DNA of 13,678 nucleotides from positions 1 to 13,678 of the forward strand of contig DIRC01000035.1 of assembly GCA_002427465.1 (NCBI GenBank). The letters run 5' to 3'. The notes under the pieces are model-generated. The model ran no database searches, was not told the DNA's origin, and saw nothing but the letters and a program-made list of their open reading frames with translations. The translations under genes were made by a program, and so were the position numbers. Origin of the DNA: Clostridiales bacterium UBA5446. GTDB taxonomy: Bacteria; Bacillota; Clostridia; Oscillospirales; Oscillospiraceae. Of the stretch, positions 6,434 through 13,084 are shown in pieces (within the stretch, counting starts at the first letter, position 1; every line of letters starts with the position of its first letter).

Positions 6434-6624
6434 AAAAAGCATGGCGCATCGTCCTGATCCTCACCCTTTCGGTTCTAGCGCTGGGGGGCATCTGCTTTGC
6501 CCTTTCCCTCATTCTCGGCGCGGATCTCGTCCGTATCTCAGACGCGGTCTTCGCCCGCTATGATCTGGCACAGACCATTCTAAACGTCCAGAACCTTATC
6601 TTTAAGATCAAAACCATCTTCTAA
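6430..6624 (+). CDS. Small single-pass membrane protein coupled to the HAAS gene
   Basis: The protein has 64 residues: a short basic start (MKKAWR), one membrane helix or uncleaved signal anchor at about residues 7-30 (IVLILTLSVLALGGICFALSL), and a C-terminal part ending in NLIFKIKTIF. The ATG overlaps the preceding TGA as ATGA, and AAGGAGG lies just upstream (6414-6420), so translational coupling is very likely. It presumably works with the HAAS protein in the membrane. I do not recognise a named family. A hairpin follows at 6632-6679. Confidence 0.7.
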   Translation: MKKAWRIVLILTLSVLALGGICFALSLILGADLVRISDAVFARYDLAQTILNVQNLIFKIKTIF

Positions 6625-6631
6625 TCATACA

Positions 6632-6679
6632 GCGCCCCGGAACACGGAAATGCCGCAGCGTTTCCATATTCCGGGGCGC
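6632..6679. terminator. Composite hairpin between convergent genes
   Basis: Eleven-bp arms GCGCCCCGGAA/TTCCGGGGCGC (6632-6642 and 6669-6679) enclose a second stem, GGAAA/TTTCC (6646-6650 and 6661-6665). No clear T-run follows on either strand. It is placed to end both the plus-strand HAAS operon and the minus-strand hydrolase, but its efficiency as an intrinsic terminator is uncertain. Confidence 0.55.
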
Positions 6680-6686
6680 CGGTTGT

Positions 6687-7610
6687 TCAGCCGCCGTACC
6701 GCTCGAAAAAGTCGCAGAGGGCCGTGCCTACCTTTTTACTGTCCGCCGGATAACTGAGGCCGTGGCCGGCACCGGGAACCGTGACAAGGACGGCTTCTCC
6801 CGCACAGGCCGCATAATTACGCCTGCTCATGTCGCAGGGGGTCAGTCTGTCGCCCTCCCCGTGTATAAACAGCACGGGCAGGCGGCACCGCCGCAGGGCC
6901 TCCTCCACCTTTCCGTCCGCCGGATCGAAGCGGCCGAACACAAGGGCTCCCAGCCGAACCAGCGGCCAGGCAAGGCTAGCGTGACGCCCCCTTCGGCGAA
7001 GGCCGACCTTGATTATTTCCTCCACCGAGGTAAAGCCGCAGTCGGCAACAATCCCCGCCACGTTGGCCGGCAAAGGGAATTCACAGGCCGACAGGACGGT
7101 GGAGGCGCCCATGGATACTCCATAAATGAAGATTGGCAGGTCGCTTCCAAACCGCTCCACGGCGTAATTCACCCAATCCAGGCAGTCAAGCCGCTCCAGA
7201 ACCCCAAAGCCGATGGTGTCGCCACCGCTCAGGCCGTGCGCCCGCTGGTCAACCAGCAAAACGCTCCGTCCGTCACCCAGAAGCTGGCTGAAAATATAAC
7301 TGAAATCCCGCTTGGCGGTGGATCGGTAACCGTGAAAAAGAATCACCAGGGATCGCTCATTTTCCGCGGGGTAGTATTTCCCGGCCAACCTGACGCCGTC
7401 CCAGGCGGTCATGTATACCTGCTCGAAGGGCTGCGCGTCAATGAACCGAAGCCCCCGGTCAATCTCATCCCTGTAGGATGCAAGAGGCGAACCGTCGAAA
7501 ATTTCGTCTTCCGCCGGTTCTGGGCCGCGGCAGAAAACGGTTTTATAACATTTATAGCTGAGCAGCAGGGAAGCGGCCGCGGCGGGCGCGGCAATTTTCA
7601 GAGCTTTCAT
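6687..7610 (-). CDS. Membrane-anchored alpha/beta hydrolase
   Basis: The protein has 307 residues. An N-terminal hydrophobic helix (about residues 4-19, ALKIAAPAAAASLLLS) probably anchors it in the membrane. The alpha/beta hydrolase fold has an oxyanion loop HGYRS (93-97), nucleophile Ser166 in GVSMG, and an acid, Asp254, in GEGDRLTP. The catalytic histidine is His283 in GAGHGL. The triad is complete. It resembles YqkD-type/S9-like hydrolases, and the substrate (ester, lipid or peptide) cannot be read from the sequence. The start is the ATG at 7610 with GGAGA 6 bases upstream; a 19-residue extension to 7667 runs into the terminator and is rejected. It follows the gene at 7705-8319, with a terminator between, in a group that includes cardiolipin synthase. 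Confidence 0.88.
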   Translation of the reverse strand: MKALKIAAPAAAASLLLSYKCYKTVFCRGPEPAEDEIFDGSPLASYRDEIDRGLRFIDAQPFEQVYMTAWDGVRLAGKYYPAENERSLVILFHGYRSTAKRDFSYIFSQLLGDGRSVLLVDQRAHGLSGGDTIGFGVLERLDCLDWVNYAVERFGSDLPIFIYGVSMGASTVLSACEFPLPANVAGIVADCGFTSVEEIIKVGLRRRGRHASLAWPLVRLGALVFGRFDPADGKVEEALRRCRLPVLFIHGEGDRLTPCDMSRRNYAACAGEAVLVTVPGAGHGLSYPADSKKVGTALCDFFERYGG

Positions 7611-7647
7611 ATTGATCTCCGTTCGGCTGTGTATTGTGGTCGGGAAG

Positions 7648-7675
7648 AAAAACCGCGCACCGGCCACTCCGGTGC
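7648..7675 (-). terminator. Intrinsic terminator after the permuted NlpC/P60-like gene
   Basis: On the minus strand GCACCGG-AGTGG-CCGGTGC (arms 7669-7675 and 7657-7663) is followed after GCGG by TTTTTCTT. The arms are short but GC-rich, and the T-run is good. No convincing promoter lies between it and the hydrolase start, so partial readthrough probably feeds that gene. Confidence 0.68.
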
Positions 7676-7704
7676 ACGGCTGTTATGCGGTATTCTGCAG
7701 GCCG

Positions 7705-8319
7705 TCACGCGATAAACTTTTTAATAAGGCTCGCAGTGAGCAGCACAAATACCCGGGCGCTGCTGGCGTATACCTTGATCCGCCTGCGCCGCTCAAAAAA
7801 ATCCACCGGCCCGCAGGAGGGGGTGGCCTCAAATTCCTGAAGGGGTCCCTCGTAAATCACGCAGTCGTCAAGTTTGTTTTCCAGCTGTGTGATCGTATGT
7901 ACGTCCTGCATTGCAAGAAGCTCCAGCAGAAAACTGATGCAGGTGTGCGTGAACTCCAGCTCAATGTGCCTGTTGAAGGGATACGCAAGAACATCGAAGA
8001 AGTTATACCGGGTCACGGATTGGTTTTTCATATACATATCGATCCGTTCCCGTATCCTCTCGAAATGCGCATCGGTTACAGACACCTTGCAGACCTTGAT
8101 GTCCACCTGCTTTTCGGGGTTGTTGTACCGGTCGGTATATTCAATTCCGAAGCCGGATATCAACGGCTCATGATAACGGTATCTGGCATAGGAATAAAGC
8201 GCACTGGTATCGGGAGTAAAGGAAAGCGCCACGTGGGAGTAGTAATTGCGCGTAATAAGCCGTATGGCTTTTCCCGTCCTGAATTGTGTGGCAAAGAAAA
8301 AGACATAAACACTTTTCAT
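7705..8319 (-). CDS. Probable permuted NlpC/P60 (papain-like, YiiX/C92-like) protein
   Basis: The protein has 204 residues. RTGKAIRLITRNYYSHVALSF (14-34) places a histidine (His29) in the SHVAL context. HTCISFLLELL (125-135) supplies a later cysteine (Cys127). This His-before-Cys order is that of circularly permuted NlpC/P60 or YiiX-type enzymes, which cleave or bind amide or ester bonds in the cell envelope or lipids. The C-terminal helix (about 183-204) is hydrophobic and basic and could touch the membrane. The start is ATG 8319: a consensus promoter lies at 8372-8400, so a longer in-frame reading to 8487 would begin before transcription does. GAGGAAG lies upstream with a long spacer of about 12 bases. 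The family call is inferred from motifs only. Confidence 0.6.
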   Translation of the reverse strand: MKSVYVFFFATQFRTGKAIRLITRNYYSHVALSFTPDTSALYSYARYRYHEPLISGFGIEYTDRYNNPEKQVDIKVCKVSVTDAHFERIRERIDMYMKNQSVTRYNFFDVLAYPFNRHIELEFTHTCISFLLELLAMQDVHTITQLENKLDDCVIYEGPLQEFEATPSCGPVDFFERRRRIKVYASSARVFVLLTASLIKKFIA

Positions 8320-8371
8320 ATCATACGAACTTCCTCGCAGCGGCTGGCCGCTCAATAAAAAATCAGTGTTT

Positions 8372-8400
8372 ATTATAATGTGCCGGAATGCCCGTGTCAA
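8372..8400 (-). promoter_or_regulatory. Consensus promoter for the gene at 7705-8319
   Basis: The minus strand has TTGACA (8395-8400), exactly 17 bases, then TATAAT (8372-8377), a perfect match in all twelve positions. Transcription would start near 8365. It lies only 18 bases after the end of the cardiolipin synthase gene, and no terminator separates the two. Confidence 0.92.
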
Positions 8401-8417
8401 TGGGAACAAAAGCAATT

Positions 8418-9953
8418 CTACATCATGGGGGCAAACACCCGAAGAAGGCTTTGAAGAAACCGCAGCGGCCAGCCCCGCCGGGCACACATTTCCGGCGTAA
8501 CCTCAGTGCATTTTTCCAAAATCTCAAAAAAGTGATCGTACATCTGGTGTACGGCCTTCGATTTATACATCCATGCCGCGCATTCGTGGTGCAGATACAT
8601 GCTGCGGTAATCAAAATTTATAGTGCCGCAGATGGCGACCTTATTGTCGCAGACGCAGGTCTTGGAATGGATGAATCCGGGGGTGTATTCATAAATGCGC
8701 ACCCCGGCGTTCACAAGGCTTTCATAATAAGAACGGGTAACGGCATAGACGTACCATTTGTCGGGTATGCCGGGCGTGATGATGCGGACGTCCACGCCGC
8801 ATTTCGCCGCCGTGGTCAGCGCCGTCATGATCTCGTTGTCGATCACGAAATACGGCGTGCAGATATAAATGCTATGCTCGGCCCGGTTGATCATGTTGAG
8901 ATAGGCGATCTCGCCGACAGTCTCGTCGTCCGTGGGCGTGTCGGAATAGGGCTGGACGAACCCGTCGTCCTTCGCGTCGGCAATCGCGTCCGCGTCGGGA
9001 AGATACCGGCTGAAGTCGTCATCCGTCCGGCAGATATAGTCCCACATGGATAGGAACATCACCGTAAAACTATATGCCGCGTCGCCCCTGACCATGACGC
9101 CGCAGTCCAGCCAGTGGCCAAAGCGTTCCTTCACGTTAATGTATTCGTCGGCAAGGTTAATCCCGCCGGTAAAGGCGACGTTTCCATCCACCACGCAGAT
9201 CTTCCTGTGGTCCCGGTTGTTGAAGTTGCCGTTCAGGGCGGGCTGGAAGCGGTGGAAGGCATGAGATTGAATCCCCTTGGCCTCAAGCTGCCTGTAATAG
9301 TTTTTCGGAAGCGTCAGGATGCTGCCGATATCGTCGTAAATTACCCGCACGTCAACGCCGGCCGCGGCCTTTTCCTCCAATATCCCGAGGATGGTATCCC
9401 ACATCTCGCCGGGCGCAATGATAAAATATTCCAGGAAAATGAACCTCTCGGCCTTGCGCAGCTCCGCCAGCATACTCGGAAACATGTCGTCGCCCAGGGG
9501 GAAATATTCGGTTTCGCTATGCTGGAATATGGGGGCAAGGGCGGCAGATTCCAGGTATTCCGCCTGCCGGGCGGCGGCTGGGTCAATCTCCTTCAGGGCC
9601 TCCAGGCAGGAATCCACATTTTCATATGCCACGTCATATTTTGACTGGATGTGGGACATGCGCATGCGGAGGCTTTTGGGAAGCCGGGATTTTCCAAAAA
9701 GGAAATACAGGGGAATCCCGAAGATCGGGAGCACCAGGATGGGAATGATCCATGCGATTTTATAGGCGGGGTTCTCCTCCTGGTTCAGAATATAGATCAC
9801 GGCAATTGCCCCTATGATTGTAAAAAGGGTATAAAAATCGGCGTAGCGTGAGCGGAAATAGGTCAGCATGGCAACAATAGCCCCAATTTGGAGCGCCATG
9901 AAAAACGCGACAAAAGTTAAGCGGCTGAACAAAAGCTGTAAAAACCTCTTCAC
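8418..9953 (-). CDS. cls: Cardiolipin synthase (phospholipase D family)
   Basis: This enzyme condenses two phosphatidylglycerol molecules into cardiolipin plus glycerol at the membrane. The protein has 511 residues. N-terminal membrane segments lie at about 12-31, 41-56 and 64-86. Two HKD motifs are complete: His249/Lys251/Asp256 in NRDHRKICVVD and His429/Lys431/Asp436 in IHSKTCVCD. The start is GTG 9953 because AGAGGAG lies 5-6 bases upstream and MKRFLQLLFSRL is the typical N-terminus. An ATG at 9995 lies next to the -10 box, at or before the predicted transcription start. The gene is followed without a terminator by the NlpC/P60-like gene, which suggests an envelope-related cluster. Confidence 0.96.
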   Translation of the reverse strand: MKRFLQLLFSRLTFVAFFMALQIGAIVAMLTYFRSRYADFYTLFTIIGAIAVIYILNQEENPAYKIAWIIPILVLPIFGIPLYFLFGKSRLPKSLRMRMSHIQSKYDVAYENVDSCLEALKEIDPAAARQAEYLESAALAPIFQHSETEYFPLGDDMFPSMLAELRKAERFIFLEYFIIAPGEMWDTILGILEEKAAAGVDVRVIYDDIGSILTLPKNYYRQLEAKGIQSHAFHRFQPALNGNFNNRDHRKICVVDGNVAFTGGINLADEYINVKERFGHWLDCGVMVRGDAAYSFTVMFLSMWDYICRTDDDFSRYLPDADAIADAKDDGFVQPYSDTPTDDETVGEIAYLNMINRAEHSIYICTPYFVIDNEIMTALTTAAKCGVDVRIITPGIPDKWYVYAVTRSYYESLVNAGVRIYEYTPGFIHSKTCVCDNKVAICGTINFDYRSMYLHHECAAWMYKSKAVHQMYDHFFEILEKCTEVTPEMCARRGWPLRFLQSLLRVFAPMM

Positions 9954-9996
9954 GTGATCTCCTCTGCCCCGGAAGCCCAAGCGTCCTTTTTCCATG

Positions 9997-10026
9997 ATTA
10001 TACACTATCCGCCTACATAAATTCAA
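9997..10026 (-). promoter_or_regulatory. cls promoter
   Basis: The minus strand has TTGAAT (10021-10026), an 18-base spacer and a perfect TATAAT (9997-10002). The start would fall near 9990, leaving a leader of about 37 bases before the GTG at 9953. This also rules out ATG 9995 as the translation start. Confidence 0.8.
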
Positions 10027-10141
10027 GTGTGGGCGCAGTCCCTGGCGAGGATTGCCGAAATCCGTCTGCCGGTCGTCCGCCCCTACATACTGTATCCCCC
10101 CTTTTTGGCCCGGATAACAGCAGACGGAAAATTTTCTTCTG
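10027..10141. other. Gene-free spacer with a 9-bp inverted repeat
   Basis: No supported gene lies here. TCCGTCTGC (10061-10069) and GCAGACGGA (10120-10128) form an inverted repeat around 50 bases, and a smaller GGC...GCC stem lies at 10043-10055. On the minus strand the inside reads GGGGGGATACAG then TGTAGGGGCGG. This could be an intergenic repeat or a MITE-like remnant, or the far 3' region of the ridA transcript beyond its terminator. Nothing else is recognised. Confidence 0.4.
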
Positions 10142-10170
10142 AAAAAGAAAAAAGGGAGGCCGCGCCTCCC
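10142..10170 (-). terminator. ridA terminator
   Basis: On the minus strand GGGAGGC-GCG-GCCTCCC (arms 10164-10170 and 10154-10160) is followed by TTTTTTCTTTTT. This is a textbook intrinsic terminator 10 bases after the ridA stop. Confidence 0.92.
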
Positions 10171-10179
10171 CTTTTTGGA

Positions 10180-10551
10180 TTATACCCGGGCAATGGCCTC
10201 CACTTCCACCAAAACCTGTTTCGGCAGGGTCTTGACCGCCACGCAGGAACGGGCGGGCTTTCCGGTGAAGTATTTCGCGTAAACGGCGTTAAAAGCGGCG
10301 AAATCCCCCATATCGGCCAAAAAACAGGTGGTCTTTACGGTTTTCGCAATGTCTGAACCCGCGGCCTTCAGCACCGCCGTCAGATTTGCCATCACCCGCT
10401 CGGCCTGTGTCTCGATATCGGAGCCGACGATTTCGCCTGTTTGAGGATCAAGGGCTATCTGCCCGGAGGTGAACACCATGCCGCCGCTGACGATGGCCTG
10501 GGAATAGGGGCCGATGGCGGCCGGGGCGTTTTCCGTGTGAACTGCTTTCAT
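10180..10551 (-). CDS. ridA: RidA/YjgF/YER057c family enamine/imine deaminase
   Basis: RidA proteins hydrolyse reactive enamine/imine intermediates released by PLP enzymes such as threonine dehydratase, forming 2-ketoacids and ammonia. The protein has 123 residues, which is full length. IGPYSQAIVSGGMVFTSGQI (13-32) and the C-terminal signature ARSCVAVKTLPKQVLVEVEAIA (101-122) with its conserved arginine are present. The start is ATG 10551, preceded by AAAGGA; a 40-residue upstream extension crosses the promoter and is not family-like. It is monocistronic with its own promoter and terminator. It forms a trimer in the cytosol in known members. Confidence 0.95.
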   Translation of the reverse strand: MKAVHTENAPAAIGPYSQAIVSGGMVFTSGQIALDPQTGEIVGSDIETQAERVMANLTAVLKAAGSDIAKTVKTTCFLADMGDFAAFNAVYAKYFTGKPARSCVAVKTLPKQVLVEVEAIARV

Positions 10552-10587
10552 GGGCTGTCTTCCTTTCACAAAAAAGTGTCGTATACG

Positions 10588-10596
10588 ATTATAGCA
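10588..10596 (-). promoter_or_regulatory. ridA promoter (extended -10)
   Basis: The minus strand shows TGCTATAAT: a perfect -10 with an upstream TG. No good -35 was found at 16-18 bases. The leader would be about 30 bases long. Confidence 0.65.
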
Positions 10597-10633
10597 TATT
10601 CCGGTGGGAAATGGAGGCTGTTTTAGGCGCCGT

Positions 10634-10669
10634 AAAAGCAAAGCGCCGGACAGCCGTCCGGCGCTTTGC
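10634..10669 (-). terminator. Terminator after rplA
   Basis: Perfect 14-bp arms (10638-10651 and 10656-10669) flank a 4-base loop, followed on the minus strand by TTTTA. The stem begins 8 bases after the rplA stop. It closes the rpmG-secE-nusG-rplK-rplA operon before ridA. Confidence 0.92.
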
Positions 10670-10677
10670 AATCGTGA

Positions 10678-11370
10678 TTACAGCTGCTTCTGCGCGTTGA
10701 TTTTGATGCCGGGGCCCATTGTGGAGGCAGTGACGCAGCTTTTGATATACTGGCCCTTTGTGGCGGCGGGCCTTGCTTTTATGATGGCGGTGATAAGCGT
10801 CTCATAGTTTTCGTAAAGCTTATCCATGCCGAAGCTGACCTTGCCGATAGGGCAGTGGATAATGTTGGTTTTGTCAAGACGGTACTCGATTTTGCCGGCC
10901 TTGACCTCGGCAATGGCCTGGGTAAGGTTCGGCGTGACGGTTCCGGCCTTGGGCGAAGGCATCAGGCCCTTGGGGCCCAGCACCTTACCGAGTCTGCCGA
11001 CGGTGCCCATCATATCCGGCGTGGCAATGACCACGTCGAAATCAAACCAGTTTTCGGTCTGAATTTTCTGAACCAGATCGGCGCCCCCGGCGAAATCCGC
11101 GCCGGCCGCCTTGGCCTCTTCCTCCCGCTCGGGCTTGCAGAACACCAGTACGCGGCGGGTCTTGCCGGTACCGTTGGGCAGCACGATGGCGCCGCGGACC
11201 TGCTGGTCGGCGTGGCGGGAGTCAACCCCCAGCTTCACGTGGAGCTCGACGGTCTCGTCGAACTTGGCGCGGCTGGCCTTGCAGATCAGATCAAAGGCCT
11301 CCCGGGGGTCGTAAAGGGCCTGCTTATCTATGAGCTTTTCGCTCTCTTTATAATTCTTACCTCTGAACAA
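10678..11370 (-). CDS. rplA: 50S ribosomal protein L1
   Basis: L1 binds 23S rRNA at the L1 stalk and helps release the E-site tRNA; in many bacteria it also represses its own operon by binding the mRNA. The protein has 230 residues, the usual length. GTVGRLGKVLGPKGLMPSPK (121-140) with the following AGTVTPN is the L1 signature. The start codon is TTG, with AGGAGG at 11379-11384 eight bases upstream. It lies 63 bases after rplK in the same operon. Confidence 0.97.
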   Translation of the reverse strand: MFRGKNYKESEKLIDKQALYDPREAFDLICKASRAKFDETVELHVKLGVDSRHADQQVRGAIVLPNGTGKTRRVLVFCKPEREEEAKAAGADFAGGADLVQKIQTENWFDFDVVIATPDMMGTVGRLGKVLGPKGLMPSPKAGTVTPNLTQAIAEVKAGKIEYRLDKTNIIHCPIGKVSFGMDKLYENYETLITAIIKARPAATKGQYIKSCVTASTMGPGIKINAQKQL

Positions 11371-11433
11371 TTGAGTTTCCTCCTAAAAATGTGGTTCGTC
11401 GGAGATTAATCCTCCCACGTAAGGAGCAGGCGG

Positions 11434-11859
11434 TTATTCGCCCACAACGACGCCCATGGAACGGCAGGTGCCGGCGACCATGGACATGGCGGATTCGATG
11501 TCTGAACAGTTGAGGTCGGGCATTTTCTGTTCGGCGATCTTGCAAAGATCCGCCTTGCTGATGGTGGCGACCTTTTCCTTCTGGGGGACGCCCGAGGCCT
11601 TGTCTATCCCGCAAGCCTTCTTGACGAGGAGGGCGGTGGGCGGTGTCCTGGTAATAAAGGAAAAGCTGCGGTCGGAATACACGGTAATCACAACGGGTAT
11701 CATCATGCCGATATCGGCTTTGGTGCGCTCGTTGAATTCCTTTGTAAACTGGCCGATGTTGATTCCGTACTGGCCGAGGGCGGGGCCCACGGGGGGCGCC
11801 GGAGTCGCTTTGCCTGCCGGGACCTGGAATCTGACGTAGCCGACTATTTTCTGTGCCAA
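11434..11859 (-). CDS. rplK: 50S ribosomal protein L11
   Basis: L11 forms the GTPase-associated region with 23S rRNA and is needed for factor binding and, in stringent bacteria, RelA activation. The protein has 141 residues, full length. GKATPAPPVGPALGQYGINI (17-36) and the C-terminal KMPDLNCSDIESAMSMVAGT (112-131) are characteristic. The start is TTG 11859 with GAGG nine bases upstream. It follows nusG by 18 bases. Confidence 0.97.
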   Translation of the reverse strand: MAQKIVGYVRFQVPAGKATPAPPVGPALGQYGINIGQFTKEFNERTKADIGMMIPVVITVYSDRSFSFITRTPPTALLVKKACGIDKASGVPQKEKVATISKADLCKIAEQKMPDLNCSDIESAMSMVAGTCRSMGVVVGE

Positions 11860-11877
11860 CTTAAAGCACCTCTTTCT

Positions 11878-12405
11878 TTATGATTCTTTTACGGGATCGA
11901 CCTGATCCAGCTCAAGCTCAACGGGGGTCTCTCTCCCGAACATGGAGACGATGACGCGAACGCGGTCCTTTTCCGGCTCCAGCGCCTCGACGACGCCGAG
12001 AAAGCCTTCCAGCGGGCCGTCGGTTACCTTAACGGTATCGCCCACATCGTAGCCGAGAAGCACCTCATGGCGTTCAACGCCAAGATCATAAATCTCCTGC
12101 TCGGTAAGGGGGATCGCCTTCCCGGCGGTGCCGACAAAGCCGGTGACGCCGCGGACGTTGCGGACAAGATGCCAGCTTTCATCCGTCATAATCATTTTCA
12201 CAAGCACATAACCGGGAAAAACTTTGCGTTCATATGTTTTTTCGCCCGCGTCCGTATGCTCGGTGACCATTTCCACGGGAAGGTTGATTTCCTGGATAAG
12301 GTCCTGCATTTTCCGGTTTTCCGCGGCCTTCAGAACCGCCGCGGCAACCGCGTTTTCATATCCTGAGTATGTGTGCACCACATACCATTTTGCTTCTTCA
12401 GCCAT
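11878..12405 (-). CDS. nusG: Transcription elongation/termination factor NusG
   Basis: NusG binds RNA polymerase, modulates pausing and links transcription to translation or Rho. The protein has 175 residues. The NGN domain starts at WYVVHTYSGYEN (7-18) and includes ERKVFPGYVLVKM (59-71). The KOW domain covers about 118-172 (GDTVKVTDGPLEGFLGVV). The ATG lies 1 base after the secE stop, and its ribosome site is inside the end of secE. Order and spacing are typical of bacterial operons. Confidence 0.97.
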   Translation of the reverse strand: MAEEAKWYVVHTYSGYENAVAAAVLKAAENRKMQDLIQEINLPVEMVTEHTDAGEKTYERKVFPGYVLVKMIMTDESWHLVRNVRGVTGFVGTAGKAIPLTEQEIYDLGVERHEVLLGYDVGDTVKVTDGPLEGFLGVVEALEPEKDRVRVIVSMFGRETPVELELDQVDPVKES

Positions 12406-12406
12406 A

Positions 12407-12679
12407 TCAGCCCACCAGGTTGATCAGGGCTTTGACAGCCATAGTGGCCAGCTCGTCGAACCCCCACAAAACGACAGCGGATACCACCATCATAGACAGT
12501 GCTACCAGCGTATTGTTCAGGATCTGCTTCGAGGTCGGCCAAATGACCTTTTTCAGCTCGCTCTTCATTTCGCGGAACCATTTGGATACGCGCTGCCCGA
12601 AGGGAAGCTTACCCTCCACCTTTTTGACGGCGGCTGTGGTAGTTTTGGCGGGTGCAGCCTTTTTGTTCTCTTCAGCCAT
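12407..12679 (-). CDS. secE: Preprotein translocase subunit SecE
   Basis: SecE is a small membrane subunit of the SecYEG channel. The protein has 90 residues: an Ala/Lys/Thr-rich N-terminal tail, the conserved amphipathic helix WFREMKSELKKVIWPTSKQI (34-53), then one membrane helix (about 58-79). ATG 12679 is preferred because AAAGGA lies 9 bases upstream; an in-frame GTG two codons earlier is too close to it. It sits between rpmG and nusG. Confidence 0.94.
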   Translation of the reverse strand: MAEENKKAAPAKTTTAAVKKVEGKLPFGQRVSKWFREMKSELKKVIWPTSKQILNNTLVALSMMVVSAVVLWGFDELATMAVKALINLVG

Positions 12680-12703
12680 TTTCACTCATCCTTTCAGAAA
12701 GCC

Positions 12704-12865
12704 TCATTTCGTTTCGTTGTGGACGGTGTGCTTTCTGCAGCGGGAGCAGTACTTTTTGCGCTCAATCCGGTCAGGTGTGTTCTTTTTGTTCTTCTTAGTG
12801 AAGTAGTTGCGCTCCTTGCACTCGCTGCACCTAAGGACAACCTTGACTCTTGCGTCAGCAGCCAT
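12704..12865 (-). CDS. rpmG: 50S ribosomal protein L33, zinc-binding type
   Basis: This short gene of 53 residues was read by hand: ATG 12865 to TGA 12704. The sequence starts MAADARVKVVLRCSECKERN and contains NYFTKKNKKNTPDRIERKKY, the L33 signature. Two cysteine pairs, CSEC (13-16) and CSRC (40-43), make the zinc-ribbon form rather than the cysteine-free form used under zinc limitation. GGAGG (12876-12880) lies 10 bases upstream. It is the first gene of the operon, 24 bases before secE. Confidence 0.96.
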   Translation of the reverse strand: MAADARVKVVLRCSECKERNYFTKKNKKNTPDRIERKKYCSRCRKHTVHNETK

Positions 12866-12976
12866 TAATTCGGCACCTCCTTGTTTTATTCGCCGCGCAT
12901 CGCGGCCTGTTGCCTCCCTGATAGCCGGATCACATGGTTTGCCAGCTGTTATTATGCACTAAAGCGCACAAAAACA

Positions 12977-12995
12977 ACCTGTCCGGCCGACAGGT
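12977..12995 (-). promoter_or_regulatory. 5'-end hairpin in the rpmG operon leader
   Basis: On the minus strand ACCTGTC-GGCCG-GACAGGT begins at the predicted first transcribed base (12995) and is followed by TGTTTTTG. It may protect the mRNA 5' end, act as an early attenuator, or terminate transcripts arriving from the upstream transporter gene. A second stem, GCCGCG/CGCGGC, is at 12892-12906, closer to the rpmG start. Confidence 0.5.
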
Positions 12996-13001
12996 GGAAT
13001 T

Positions 13002-13030
13002 ACTATACCACATCGGAACGAACAGGTCAA
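13002..13030 (-). promoter_or_regulatory. Promoter of the rpmG-secE-nusG-rplK-rplA operon
   Basis: The minus strand has TTGACC (13025-13030), 17 bases, then TATAGT (13002-13007), with TG one base before the -10 (TGGTATAGT). Transcription would start near 12995, leaving a leader of about 130 bases. No tRNA gene was found in the leader. Confidence 0.82.
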
Positions 13031-13084
13031 TCATTATTTTCTCAATATAACAGGGTATTTCATCGTTTCCGGGCAGAGACCGGC

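Noticed and set aside
8320..8487. Longer start for the NlpC/P60-like gene overlapping cls
   Set aside because: The perfect promoter at 8372-8400 lies inside it, so the extension would not be transcribed from that promoter; the residues look like antisense translation of cls.
9954..9995. ATG 9995 as start of cls
   Set aside because: It lies next to the -10 box, at or before the predicted transcription start; GTG 9953 has an ideal ribosome site and the typical N-terminus.
12889..12900. Tiny upstream frame (M-R-G-E-stop) in the rpmG leader after a GGGAGG
   Set aside because: Four codons with a long spacer; too short to support as a real leader peptide.
12866..12995. Possible tRNA or riboswitch in the rpmG leader
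   Set aside because: No cloverleaf, TTCRANY loop or known riboswitch core was found; only two simple hairpins.
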